Assembly: GCA_024721275.1 (NCBI GenBank)
Contig: JAMPIX010000001.1
Span: forward strand, 248,001-312,000
Source of the DNA: Mycoplasma sp.
GTDB lineage: Bacteria; Bacillota_I; Bacilli_A; Mycoplasmatales; Metamycoplasmataceae
DNA length: 64,000 nt
Direction of reading: 5' to 3'
The notes beneath the pieces are model-generated. The model had not been told where the DNA came from, did no database searches, and saw only the letters and a list, made by a program, of their open reading frames with translations. A program made the translations under genes and the position numbers. This document shows, one piece after another, positions 22,441 to 32,966 of this stretch; the stretch's first letter is position 1, and every line of letters begins with the position of its first letter.

Positions 22441-23322
22441 ATGGAAGTTAAAAAATTAATAATACCAGTTGCAGGTCTTGGAACAAGATTCTTTCCTTTT
22501 ACAAAAGTTGTAGCAAAAGAACTATTGCCAATTTTAAATAAACCTGCTATTCATTATTTAGTTGATGAAGCAACAAAATCAGGAATAGAAGAAGTAATTT
22601 TTATAGTTTCTTATAAAAAAACAGGTATTTTAAAATATTTTGAAGATGATCCTAATATTAGAAAAATATTTGAAGAAAAAAATAAAATAAAATTCATCAA
22701 ATACTTAGATGAAATTAATTCTTTTTGTTCAATCGTATTTGCAATTCAAAATCAACAGTTGGGATTAGGAAATGCAATAGCTGTTGCTAGTGAATTAGTT
22801 GAAGATGAACCTTTCGCAATTATTCTTGGTGATGACTTAGTTGATTCAAAAGTGCCTGCCATAAAACAATTAATTGATACATTTAATGAAAAAAAATCTT
22901 CTGTTGTAGGTGTTCAAAAAGTTTTAGATCGTGACATTTCTAAATATGGAATTGTAAAACCTAAGTATGATAATTATCACAAAGAAGAAAGATCATTTGA
23001 AATAACCGGAGCTATAGAAAAACCTGAAATAAAAGATGCTCCATCTAAGTTTGCAATACTTGGTAGATATGTCTTTACTCCAAAGACAATGAAAATATTA
23101 AGAAAATTAAAAATTAGTGATGTGCCTTCTGATGAAATTAATTTAGTAGATGCATTTCCAGAACTGTTGGAAACAGAAAAAATATATGCATCAATATTTG
23201 AAGGAAATAGATATGATCTCGGTTCAATTGAAGGATTTGTTAAAGCGACAATAGATTATTCGCTCAAAAATAAAGAAATTAGTTCTAAAATATCAGAATT
23301 TTTAAAAGAAAAAGAGCTTTAA
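22441..23322 (+). CDS. galU: UTP-glucose-1-phosphate uridylyltransferase
   Basis: The 293-residue enzyme has the nucleotidyltransferase motif PVAGLGTRFFPFTK, then KELLPILNKPAIHYLVDEA, LGLGNAIAVA, FAIILGDDLVD and GAIEKPE. It makes UDP-glucose, which mycoplasmas use for glycolipids or capsule. It starts directly after the phosphohexomutase stop, with the upstream gene end acting as leader. Its stop lies inside a bidirectional terminator. Confidence 0.96.
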   Translation: MEVKKLIIPVAGLGTRFFPFTKVVAKELLPILNKPAIHYLVDEATKSGIEEVIFIVSYKKTGILKYFEDDPNIRKIFEEKNKIKFIKYLDEINSFCSIVFAIQNQQLGLGNAIAVASELVEDEPFAIILGDDLVDSKVPAIKQLIDTFNEKKSSVVGVQKVLDRDISKYGIVKPKYDNYHKEERSFEITGAIEKPEIKDAPSKFAILGRYVFTPKTMKILRKLKISDVPSDEINLVDAFPELLETEKIYASIFEGNRYDLGSIEGFVKATIDYSLKNKEISSKISEFLKEKEL

Positions 23323-23335
23323 AAGCTCTTTTTTT
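23307..23335. terminator. bidirectional intrinsic terminator between galU and crr
   Basis: The inverted repeat AAAAGAGCTTT/AAAGCTCTTTT around 23321 has a T-tract on the right (plus strand) and an A-tract on the left (T-tract for the minus strand). It serves the convergent galU and EIIA genes and overlaps the galU stop. Confidence 0.85.
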
Positions 23336-23352
23336 GTTTATTATAAATACTA

Positions 23353-23802
23353 TTAATTTGTTTCAGCAATTAATTGTTGATTTTCAACATCAACTTTAGT
23401 AAAATCTATTTCACCAAGTTTTTTTTCTGAATCAGGTAAAACTAAAACAATAACCTTTATTGATTTCACTTTATCTTTAATACTTTCAAAATCAACTTCA
23501 ACTAATGGTTTTCCAGCTTTAATTTTTTTACCTTGCTTAACAAAGACATTAAAACCTTTTCCTCCTAGTTGTACTGTATCAATACCTACATGTATTAATA
23601 TTTTTGTTCCATCTTTTCCAACGATTCCAAAAGCGTGTCCTGTATTAAAAACTGTTTCTAATTTACCCTTTATCGGTGCATAAACAATGTTATCTTCTGG
23701 TTCAATTGTAAAACCATCCCCCATCATTCCTTCAGAAAATACGCCATCTTTTAATTCTTTAAGTGGCGCAATTTTACCTTTTATTGGTGCTAATATTTCC
23801 AT
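23353..23802 (-). CDS. crr: PTS glucose-family EIIA component
   Basis: The 149-residue protein matches EIIA-Glc: SEGMMGDGFTIEP, then GHAFGIV (His56) and ILIHVGIDTVQLGGKGF with His71 as the phosphorylated residue. It accepts phosphate from HPr and passes it to an EIIB domain such as that of the EIICB encoded just upstream in the opposite direction. It is a free-standing cytosolic protein. GGGG lies upstream of the ATG. Confidence 0.93.
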   Translation of the reverse strand: MEILAPIKGKIAPLKELKDGVFSEGMMGDGFTIEPEDNIVYAPIKGKLETVFNTGHAFGIVGKDGTKILIHVGIDTVQLGGKGFNVFVKQGKKIKAGKPLVEVDFESIKDKVKSIKVIVLVLPDSEKKLGEIDFTKVDVENQQLIAETN

Positions 23803-23828
23803 TTCAATCCCCTTTTTTACTTTAATTT

Positions 23829-23859
23829 ATTATACTACTCACATATTAAAATTTGACAA
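23829..23859 (-). promoter_or_regulatory. promoter of the EIIA gene
   Basis: On the minus strand, TATAAT (23829-23834) is preceded by TTGTCA (23854-23859) with a 19-nt spacer. Confidence 0.5.
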
Positions 23860-23916
23860 TTTTATGTTTTGAATGTAAGAATTAACAAAATTTTCAAATT
23901 ATTTGCATATTATGTT

Positions 23917-23922
23917 TATAAT
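23917..23922 (+). promoter_or_regulatory. -10 box for the EIICB operon
   Basis: TATAAT gives a predicted leader of about 47 nt before the small membrane-protein gene. No convincing -35 is seen. EIIA and EIICB are thus divergently transcribed from one intergenic region. Confidence 0.5.
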
Positions 23923-23975
23923 TTTTGTGTAAGTGATATTCAAAATATTCTTATGCAAAACGAAAGGAAAATAAA

Positions 23976-24224
23976 ATGTTAAATAAATTAAAAGCAAAAA
24001 TGAATGACATGAATTCAAGAGATTGAACAATATTTCTATTATGAATTTCAACCTTCATTTCTTTAATTGTATTTGTAGTATTAGCCGCTACATTAACAAA
24101 AGACACAACATCTTATGCTAATACACTAGCAGCATTAGGTGTCATTACAATATTATTGTTATTCTCTGCATTGATTGTAACTGTATTAATCGCCTATAAC
24201 AAGAAAAAGGAGGAGGATAAATAA
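23976..24224 (+). CDS. small two-helix membrane protein preceding PTS EIICB
   Basis: The 82-residue protein has an N-terminal amphipathic charged part (about 20 residues), hydrophobic helices near residues 24-43 and 52-73, and a tail KKKEEDK. Two TGA codons read as Trp. It has GAAAGGA before the ATG and its stop overlaps the EIICB start by one base. The coupling suggests a role with the permease, but I know of no named family. Confidence 0.75.
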
Positions 24225-25945
24225 TGGCTGTAGCAAATAGTGTTAAGAAAACAACAAATGTTGTAGAAAAAAAACCAAAAAAAGTTCAAGCAAATAAACC
24301 AAACACTGCTTGAAAAAGATTTTTTGCTTTACTGCAAAGAATGGGAAAATCATTACTTTTCCCAATAGCTATGTTGCCATTTGCTGCAATCCTTCTACGT
24401 TTAGGTGCTGCAATCCCAACAACAACTGGATTTTCAGAATTTGTAAATAATTTATTTACTGCAATAGCTAATGGTGTGTTCGGTCCGGCGCTACCATTTT
24501 TATTTGCGATTGGTATTTCATTTGGAATGTCAAAAGATCAAAGAGGAGAAGCAGCCATTGTAGGATTTTCATTAATGGTAATCATTACAATTATGCTTTC
24601 AGATAGCAATGGAATATTTGGAGGATATGACTTTGTAAATAGAATATATGGAGGAATGACATTAAATGGTGGTTCAGGTTTCCATGGTTTATTCGGAACA
24701 GGGTATAACAATATTCTTGCAACAAATGTCTTTACCGGTATATTTGTCGGATCTATTGTTTCATTTTTATACAATAGATTTAATGGTATTGAATTACCAT
24801 CAATATTAGGATTCTTCTCAGGAAGAAGATTAGTTCCAGTATTAGCATTTATATCATCATTAATATTAGGATTATTATATGCTTTAATTTTTCCATGATT
24901 TGGAGCTGGTCTTTACTACATTGGTAAAGGTTTAGGTGAAGCTCAAGGAAATCGTTGAGAAAATGCAGGTGTAATGCTTGCATACGGAATAATAAATAGA
25001 ATGTTAATTCCATTCGGATTACATCACGTATTAAACATTCCATTATGATTTACATCTATAGGTGGAACTCATGGTGGTGTTTCAGGTGATATAAATATAT
25101 TCCTTAATGCACCAGCATTAGGAAATCAAGCGGGTACTTTCCAAACTGGATTCTTTCCAATAATGATGTTTGGATTACCAGCATTAGTTGCTTCCATTTG
25201 GTTTAATGCACAAGGAGAAAAACAAAAAGCACAAGTTGCATCATTATTCCTTGGTTCAGCACTTGTATCATTCTTTACAGGTATTACAGAACCAATAGAA
25301 TTCTCATTTATGTTCCTAGCGCCAGCATTATATGGAATGCATATAATATTAACTGGTATAGTAGGATTCATAGTAGGAGTATTCGGAATTCAACTTGGAT
25401 TTGGATTTTCTGCAGGATTAATTGATTACGCATTATCAATTCCAAAATCATTAGATATAATTGTTGCAAATAAAACTGGATTTGATGCAGTTTTAGCAAA
25501 TCCATTATGAATATGACCAATTGGATTTGGTACAGCAGCAATGTACTTCTTTACAGGAAACTTCTTAATTAAGAAATTTAATTTAAATACACCGGGTAGA
25601 GGAACAAATAAACTTTCATTTGACATTGGTGATTCAAATACTTCAAAAAGTAAAACAGGTAAAACATCTGCAAAAGCACAAAAAGTTGTTGCTGCTCTTG
25701 GTGGTTATGAAAATATAACAATGTATTCACATTGTGCAACAAGACTGAGATATGATGTAGAAGACCCAACTAAAATAGATGACAAAGCATTAGTTAACGC
25801 TGGAGCTTTTGGAGTTGCTCACCCTTCTAAAAAACATGTTCACGTTGTAATAGGTCCAACAGTTGAAATTCTTCATGAAAAGATATTAGCTGGAAAACCT
25901 GAAACAATTAAGGCAAAAGTTGTAGCGGGAACAGTTCCTTCTTAA
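24224..25945 (+). CDS. PTS EIICB, glucose/N-acetylglucosamine family
   Basis: The 573-residue protein has a basic N-terminal tail, then EIIC with about ten helices (residues 40-450). EIIC motifs include FPIAMLPFAAILLRLGAA, LPFLFAIGISFGMSKDQRG, LIPFGLHHVLN and GITEPIEFSFMFLAP. EIIB lies at about 485-573 with the phosphorylated Cys504 in SHCATRLRYD. It imports and phosphorylates a hexose, most likely glucose. EIIA is separate (23353-23802), while EI and HPr are not in the window. Residue 325 or so uses a rare TGG Trp codon. Sugar specificity is inferred only from family. Confidence 0.9.
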
Positions 25946-25965
25946 TAACGAGTTTAATTATTAAT

Positions 25966-25994
25966 AAAACAAGCATTAATTTGCTTGTTTTTTT
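25966..25994 (+). terminator. intrinsic terminator after EIICB
   Basis: Stem AAAACAAGCA/TGCTTGTTTT with loop TTAATT is followed by a T-run. It ends the PTS operon 20 nt after the stop. Confidence 0.88.
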
Positions 25995-26048
25995 ATTTTA
26001 ATTTTTTAAGTAATTATTAAAAGTTAATTCAATAAATGCATTATGTAA

Positions 26049-26054
26049 TATAAT
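26049..26054 (+). promoter_or_regulatory. -10 box of a leaderless-type promoter for the AsnA-like gene
   Basis: TATAAT ends 12 nt before the ATG at 26067 and no Shine-Dalgarno sequence intervenes. Confidence 0.5.
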
Positions 26055-26066
26055 ATTTTAAATAGT

Positions 26067-27047
26067 ATGAAATTTAATAAATTGTATAGTTCAAAAATAG
26101 AAAAATTTGATGTTATTAATAATATTGATATTATTGATAAAATAATTTTTTCTTTTTTATCAGAAAAATTTAATTTAATAAAAGTAGATCCACCGCTAAT
26201 TGATGAAGAAGGATCTGAGTTATTTTTGAACCTTAATCATAAATATAGAAAAATAAATTTTGATTTTTCTTCTGAATTTAGAAGCGGTATTATAATGGAT
26301 AATTTATCAATATGAAGATATAAAGCATTATTAGATTACGGGATTGAACCAGGAAAAGGAATTTTTACTTTTGAAAATACTATTGAAAGAGATTCTGAAA
26401 TGGATGCTTCAAATGATATACAAAAGAAATATTTTTCTTTTGACCTGAATATTTATGGATACGATAAAGAAATTATTTTAAAGAAGGTTACTCATGATGT
26501 TTATGACATAATCAATAAAGCGATTTATGAAATTTCAGGAAATATATATCCAAAAACTGCTCTAGAAATTTCATCAAATGATTTAGAAATTGAATATCCA
26601 GATATTGCTTCAAAAAATAAAGAATGATTTATTAATAAGGAAGTTGGACCATTTATATTAAAAAATCCTGGTAAGGAAACTTTTTCTGGAAGAATACATA
26701 GCGAACAATTAGCTGAAATATATCAACTTGATTACGATAATGAAATAATATTCCCTGCTCCGAATGAACTTCCTGAATCTCTTCATGTTGCTAAAGTTGC
26801 AATAAAAGCAGCAGGTCAAGTTTTAAAAGATCAATTAGAATTATTTGGTATTAGTGATTTATTAAATAGACCATTTTTTTCAGAAATAGCTTCTCTAGAT
26901 GATGCTATTTCATTAGAAGTAAAAATAAATATGCATTTAGTTTATCTTATTGCAATGCAACTTGGACATATTGCAGAAATTGTTCCAAATGTAAAATCAA
27001 GAGAAGCTGAAAGATTAAATGCTTTCAAAAAGATAAAAGGATTATAA
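26067..27047 (+). CDS. asparagine synthetase A (AsnA)-like protein lacking catalytic motifs
   Basis: The 326-residue protein matches the AsnA length and overall pattern: LIKVDPPLI, IWRYKALLDYGIEPGKGIFT, DLEIEYPDIASKNKEWFINKEVG, and LGHIAEI in place of the usual PHIGQV. Key sites are gone. Family VDQWDWE reads FDLNIYGY, the acidic DYDDW segment is replaced, GIRVD reads IKAAG, and the motif-3 GGGIGQSR is replaced by EVKINMHL (284-291), losing the ATP-binding Arg. It is therefore probably not an asparagine synthetase, and may be a binding or structural protein. It is the first gene of a unit with the methyltransferase and metG (adjacent start). Confidence 0.72.
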
Positions 27048-28412
27048 ATGTCTATTAAAAAAAATTCATTAGGTTATGACTCTGATTTATGAGTTTATCA
27101 AGATAAAGAAATGTTTAATTATTCCGTTGATACTATAATGCTTGGTAATTTTGTTTCTTTAACCTCTTCTACAAAAAGAATATTAGAAGTAGGAACAAAC
27201 AATGGTGCACTTTCAATTTTCCTTGCTGCAAGAGATAAAAAATTAAAAATTGATGCAATAGAAATTCAAGAAAAAGCTCTTAAATTAGCACAAAAAAATG
27301 TTGTTTTAAATAAAATGGATAATATAAATCTTATTCATGCTGATTTTAATGATTATTATAAAGAAATTAATAGAATGCCTGGAAATAGATATGATACTGT
27401 AGTTTGTAATCCTCCATTTTATAAAGTTGATGCCAGTTTGCCTCAACCAAATAAAGAATTATCAATTGCAACACATGAACATATGTTAAAACTTGAAGAT
27501 TTGATATTTGGAGCATCAAAAATTTTAAAACAAGGTGGTCGTTTCACTTTAGTTCATCAAACGTCAAGAATGATAGATATAATAGAATTGTTAAGAAAAA
27601 ATAATTTCGAGCCAAAAAGAATACAAATGATACATCCAAGATCAAAAGATCCTTCCAATCTTGTTTTAATAGAATCAAGATTTCAAGTTGGTTGAGGAAC
27701 AGAATTTTTAAAGCCTTTATTTTTGCATGATGATTCATTATCACATGAATATAGACCAGAAATTAAGGAGTTATATAAGCCAATGAAAAAAGAAAACAAA
27801 GAAAAAGATTTTTGAGATAAAAAAGCAGAAAAGTTTTATGAAAGTAAAGGTCATGGCGATTCATCTACAAATGAATTTAATATACTAGAAAAATATGAAA
27901 TTAATGATAAAAAGATTATAGAAATAGGAATTGGGAATGGTAAAGATTTAAAAAAATTCTCTAAATTTACAAAAAAATTAAATGGAATTGATATTTCAAA
28001 AAATATGATTGGAAACTTTAAAAAAGAAAATCCGGACTTAAAAGTTAAACTAACTGTAAGTGATGTGAGAGATTTTTTTAAGAATGCAAAAAATAAATAT
28101 GATATTATCTATTCAAAATGATCACTAATGCACTTACAATATAATGAATTTAAAGATTTGCTAAATAATGTAAAAGATAAAATGAAAGAAGATGGAATCT
28201 TTTTAATTTCAATGAGATATGGAAATATTTTAAATAAAATACATGAAACAACAAAATTGCAATCTCTTCAATTAAATGAAGATACAATCACTGCTGCCAT
28301 TGAGAATATTGAGAAATTGACTTTAGATTCATTAAAAATATTTGATGTCATTAATGGACAAGGAAAACAAGATAAACAAATAACTTTTGTTTTAAAAAAA
28401 GGAAGTAAATAA
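27048..28412 (+). CDS. fused double methyltransferase: TrmN6-type domain plus second SAM methyltransferase
   Basis: A single 454-residue reading frame holds two Rossmann methyltransferases. Domain 1 (about 1-240) has ILEVGTNNG (Glu47) and NPPF (121-124), as in TrmN6/YfiC, which methylates N6 of A37 in tRNA-Val. Domain 2 (about 246-454) has IIEIGIGNG (292-298) and an acidic loop, typical of small-molecule or TehB/UbiE-like class I enzymes; its target is unknown. The junction has AAGGAG (27765-27770) 12 nt before Met246, so the second protein may also be made separately. It starts at the base after the AsnA-like stop and overlaps metG by one base. Confidence 0.82.
27765..27770 (+). promoter_or_regulatory. 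internal ribosome-binding site at the methyltransferase junction
   Basis: AAGGAG lies 12 nt before the in-frame ATG at 27783, exactly where the first domain should end. It may drive independent translation of the second domain. Confidence 0.5.
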
Positions 28413-29938
28413 TGAAAAAATTTTATATAACAACACCAATTTATTATCCATCAGGGAATTTACATATAGGCCACGCTTATACTACTTCACTTGCAGAAAT
28501 CTTAGTTAATTATAAAAAATTAATGGGATTTCAAACTTATTTCGTTACAGGTTCTGATGAACATGGACAAAAAATAGAAAAAAAAGCCAAAGAATTAAAC
28601 ATGGAACCTAAGCTTTATGTTGATAAAGCTATTGAAAATTTCTATGAATTATGAGAAAAATTAGAAATTAATTATGATCATTTTGTTAGAACAACTGATG
28701 ATTATCATATTGAAACTGTTCAAAATGCATTTGACATTTTAAAGGAAAATGGACTTATTTATAAAGGTAATTATGAAGGTTTATATTCTGTTTCAGATGA
28801 GGAATTTTTTACTACAACACAAGCAGAAAAAGATGAAGAAGGTAATTATTACTCACCGGTATCAGGACATAAATTAGAAGTTGTGAATGAAGAAACTTAT
28901 TTTTTAAAAACTTCTTCACTTGCTGATTGATTAAAAGACTATGCAAATAAAAATAAAAATTTCATTCTTCCAGAAAAGGTTTTGAAAGAATTAAATGCTA
29001 ATTTCTTAAATGATTTAGAGGATTTATCAGTTACAAGAACTACATTTACTTGAGGTGTTCCAGTTAGAGGAGATGAAAAACATGTAATATATGTTTGATT
29101 TGATGCATTGTTAAATTACATATCATCTTTAGGTATCTTAAACGATAAAGACGATCTTCCTTTTTGAGATGAAAATACTGAAATAGTTCATTTAGTTGGT
29201 AAAGAAATTACTCGTTTTCATTGTATTTATTGACCTATGATTTTAAAAGGATTGGGTGTAAGACAGCCAAATACTATTTTTGGTCATGGTTGAATAGTTA
29301 CTAATACTGGGAAAATGTCTAAATCAAAAGGAAATGTTATTAATCCAATTGAATTATTAAAAGAATATCCAGCAGAGGTTATTAAATATTTTTTAACAAC
29401 TCAAATAAGAATCGGTCATGATGGAACATTCTCAAAAGAATTATTAGAAACAACATATAATGCAGAACTTGTAAATACATATGGAAATCTTGTATCAAGA
29501 ACTATTTCTATGATTCTTCAAAATTTTGAAAAAATGCCTGAATATAAAAATTCTAATTTAGAAATAGATAATGAACTTGAAAAAAAACTTATATCTAAAT
29601 GGGAATCGTTTATTACTTATATGGATAACTACAAAGTTGATAAAGGAATTAAAATTGCAATATCTCTTGCAAAAGAATTAAATAATTATATTGATCTAAC
29701 TAAACCATGAACTTTAAAAGAAAATAAAGATAGACTAGCACAAGTATTACATATCTTATTAAATGGTATTTATATTTGTTCTTCTATTCTTTCTGTTGTT
29801 ATGCCTAAAAAAATGAATAATTTCTTAAAAATTATTAATTATGAATCTTTTGATATAACTGTGATAAATAATTTTAAAAAATTTGAAAATTTAACTCCAA
29901 ACGATAAAAACAAAATATTGTTTGAAAGATGAAAATAA
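28412..29938 (+). CDS. metG: methionyl-tRNA synthetase
   Basis: The 508-residue class I synthetase has the HIGH motif in [10 protein letters not shown] and KMSKS in GKMSKSKGN, plus the Met-pocket region TTPIYYPSG and [12 protein letters not shown]. The zinc knuckle Cys residues are absent from the connective domain, consistent with the zinc-free MetG type. There is no C-terminal EMAP-like domain. It starts within the stop of the methyltransferase gene (TAATG). A TGG codon occurs at KWES, otherwise Trp is TGA. Confidence 0.97.
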
Positions 29939-29951
29939 ATTTAATTTTTGT

Positions 29952-29957
29952 TATAAT
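29952..29957 (+). promoter_or_regulatory. -10 box for tRNA-Leu
   Basis: TATAAT lies 14 nt before the mature tRNA start, allowing a short 5' leader for RNase P. Confidence 0.6.
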
Positions 29958-29971
29958 TATTTTGCACTTAT

Positions 29972-30058
29972 GCCCGAGTGGCGAAATTGGTAGACGCAAG
30001 GGACTTAAAATCCCTCGGTGGCAACACTGTGCTGGTTCAAGTCCAGTCTCGGGCACCA
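29972..30058 (+). tRNA. tRNA-Leu (anticodon UAA)
   Basis: Acceptor arms GCCCGAG and CTCGGGC pair perfectly, followed by encoded ACCA. The anticodon stem AGGGA/TCCCT encloses CTTAAAA with anticodon TAA at 30006-30008. A long variable arm and the T-loop GGTTCAAGTCC are present, as expected for a class II tRNA. It reads UUA, a very common codon here. Confidence 0.97.
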
Positions 30059-30077
30059 ATGATATTAAAATATCATC

Positions 30078-30110
30078 AAATTCTTACATTATTGTAAGAA
30101 TTTTTTTTAT
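30078..30110 (+). terminator. terminator after tRNA-Leu
   Basis: Stem AAATTCTTAC/GTAAGAATTT with loop ATTATT is followed by a run of T. A second small hairpin (GATATT/AATATC, 30061-30074) precedes it. Confidence 0.85.
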
Positions 30111-30117
30111 TTATATC

Positions 30118-30123
30118 TATAAT
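30118..30123 (+). promoter_or_regulatory. -10 box of a leaderless-type promoter
   Basis: TATAAT ends 9 nt before the ATG at 30133. It sits directly after the tRNA terminator, so the membrane-protein gene has its own start. Confidence 0.5.
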
Positions 30124-30132
30124 TAAAAAAGA

Positions 30133-30558
30133 ATGAAAAATGAAATAAATAATATTAATGATAATTTTAATAGAAGAACTAGTGGTTGAATGCAAACATT
30201 AATAACACTTGTTTTTATTGTTGTTCCTGCAATAATGTTTTGAATATTTTTTACTGGTGATTGACAAAACGATCTTCCATTAAACATAGGAGAATTATTT
30301 GGTGTTGCATTTGGATTTGTTGCTTATTCTTTTTTAATTACATGATTTTTTATACTTTTAGACATTGCCTGATATGACATGTTTAATTTTACTGTACCAA
30401 TAGCAATTGTGCTTATGGGAATAATGTTAAGTTATCCATGACCACTTTGAGCAAGAGCTTTATTAACAATAGGTTTAGTACTTTTTGCTTGACCTATAAA
30501 TATGTTTTCAACATGATACACAGAAAAAAAACTTAGTAAATTAGCAAAGAGAGAATAA
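30133..30558 (+). CDS. Trp-rich membrane protein, unknown function
   Basis: The 141-residue protein reads through ten TGA codons as Trp. It has a short charged N-terminus, about four hydrophobic helices (near residues 17-40, 52-80, 86-105 and 110-128), and a basic tail. All its helices are rich in Trp, Ile, Leu and Phe. It lies between tRNA-Leu and lon. I recognise no family. The reading frame becomes visible only when TGA is read as Trp. Confidence 0.75.
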
Positions 30559-30576
30559 TATTGCTAATTTTTAATA

Positions 30577-30582
30577 TATAAT
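30577..30582 (+). promoter_or_regulatory. candidate -10 box for lon
   Basis: TATAAT at 30577-30582 would give a leader of about 45 nt. A second TATAAT at 30608-30613 lies close to the AAGGAG site (30621-30626). Either could be used. No CIRCE or CtsR repeat was seen. Confidence 0.45.
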
Positions 30583-30633
30583 TTAGTAAGTTATGTTTTG
30601 AAAAGAATATAATTAAATATAAGGAGACATATT

Positions 30634-32937
30634 ATGAGTAAAAATTTACCACTTTTAGTAACAAGAGGAATAATTACATTCCCAAAGTTTAAAACACAAA
30701 TAGATGTTGGAAGAGAATATAGTATTAATGCTATTAATGAATCAATTTCACATTATGAAAGTAAAATTATTTTAGTATCACAAAAGGATTCTGTACTTGA
30801 TGATATGACTGGGCCAAAAGATATTTTTAAATTCGGGACAATTGTTAATGTAAAAATTGAAAATCGTTTTTCTGGAACATCATTCCGTATTATTGCAGAA
30901 GGTGAAAAAAGAGTTAAGCTTTCAAATATAAAATATAAAGATGGAATGTGAACTAGTGATTACACAATAGCTAAATCAGTTAATAATGAGCCGAGAAAAG
31001 AACAAGCATTAGTAAGAATATTAGTTAATAAATTAGAACAATCAAACACAGATATTCCTAAACATATTTTTGAAAATTTTACAAATGGTACAGAACCGGG
31101 TGAATTTGCTGATAATTTAGCACAAGTATTCCCTATGCAAATTTCAAAAAGACAAAGCATCTTAGAGGAATTGAACGTAGCAAATAGATTATCTATGATT
31201 TCAGCATTTATTTCTGAGGAAAAAGAAATAAACAAAATCGAACAAGAGTTAGATAAAGGTGTTAAAGAAACATTAGATGGACAACAAAAAGAATTTTTAT
31301 TAAGAGAAAGATTAAAAGTAATAAAACAAGAACTTGGTGAAATGTCATCTAAAAATGAAGAAATTGATAATTACGCAAAGAGATTAGAAGAAAATAAATA
31401 TCCAAAATATGTTGCAGATACAATAAGAAAAGAAATAAAAAAATATGAAGCTATGCCTCCTATTTCAGCTGAAGCTCATGTTTCAAAAGCTTATATAGAA
31501 ACATTGTTAGATGTGCCTTGAATCGAAAAAACTGAAGATAATGATGATTTAGAAGCTGCTACAAAAATATTGGACAAACATCATTATGGACTTGAAAAAA
31601 TAAAAGAAAGAATTATAGAATTTTTAGCAGTTAAGAAAAAAACGAATAATGGTAGTTTATCAACAGTTATAACATTATTGGGTCCTCCGGGAACTGGTAA
31701 AACTTCTTTAGCAAAATCAATTGGAGAAACATTAGGTAGAAAAGTTGTTAAAGTTTCTTTAGGCGGAGTGCGTGATGAAGCTGAGATTCGTGGACACAGA
31801 AGAACATATGTTGGAGCAATGCCAGGAAAAATAATAAATGCAATTAAAAAATCTGGAGTTTCTAATCCATTAATATTACTTGATGAAATTGATAAGATGT
31901 CTTCTGATTTTAAAGGTGATCCTTCATCTGCTATGTTAGAGGTTCTTGATCCAGAACAAAATAAATTTTTCCAAGATCATTATTTAGAACTTGAATATGA
32001 TTTATCAAAAGTTTTATTTATTGCCACAGCTAATTATTATCAAAATATTCCAGCACCATTATTAGATAGAGTAGAAATAATTGAATTATCATCTTATACT
32101 CAAACAGAAAAAATACAAATTGCTAAAAAACATTTAATTCCAAACGTTTTAAAAGAAAATGGATTAACAAAATCTGATTTTAAAATTCCAAACAAAGTAT
32201 TGTTATTTTTAATTAAAAGATATACATTAGAACCAGGTGTTCGTTCATTGAAAAGAGAATTGGATAAAATAGCAAGAAAAATTGTTACAAAACAATTTAT
32301 GGATAAAGAATATGTTTCAAAAAAACCTATAACTGAAGAAACAATCTATGATATGCTAGGTCCTTCAAAATTTGATCCAGATAGAAAAGATAAAGCTCCA
32401 CAAATTGGTGCTGTAAATGGTTTGGCATATACAGCTTACGGCGGAACTACACTACAAATTGAAACAAATTTATTCCCAGGAAAAGGAAATCTAAAATTAA
32501 CAGGTCAATTAAAAGATGTTATGAAAGAATCTGCATCAATTGCATTAGGATACATTAAAGCAAATGCAAAGAAATTTAAAATTGATACAAAAATATTTGA
32601 TAAAACAGATATTCATATTCACGTTCCATCAGGGGCTGTACCTAAAGACGGACCTTCAGCTGGTGTAACCTTTACAACATCTTTAATATCTGCATTAAAA
32701 GCAAAACCAGTTTCACAACATATTGGAATGACTGGAGAAATTACATTGCGTGGAAATGTATTACCTATAGGTGGATTGAAAGAAAAATCAATTGCTGCTC
32801 ATTTAGTTGGATTAAAAACAATTTTTATTCCAAAAGATAATGAAAAAAACATTGTTGAAATTCCGAAAGAAGTTTCAGACAAACTTAAAATAATTCCTAT
32901 TGAAAAATATGAAGATATTTACAAAAATGTATTTTAA
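30634..32937 (+). CDS. lon: ATP-dependent protease Lon (LonA)
   Basis: The 767-residue protein has the LonA order: N-terminal substrate domain (about 1-300), AAA+ module with GPPGTGKT (Lys356) and LLDEIDKMSSDFKGDP, and a C-terminal protease domain with catalytic Ser675 in PKDGPSAG and Lys718 in GGLKEK. It degrades misfolded proteins in the cytosol and is the main soluble protease in mycoplasmas along with FtsH. AAGGAG precedes the ATG at 30634. Confidence 0.98.
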
Positions 32938-32966
32938 AAAAAGAAAAAAGAAAGATTGGTGATTGC

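Noticed and set aside
27693-27695. Apparent frame break in the methyltransferase gene at a TGA
   Set aside because: TGA is Trp throughout the window; the frame is continuous, as with dozens of other genes.
30061-30074. GATATT/AATATC hairpin as a separate regulatory element
   Set aside because: Too small and directly adjoining the stronger terminator; treated as part of the tRNA 3' trailer.
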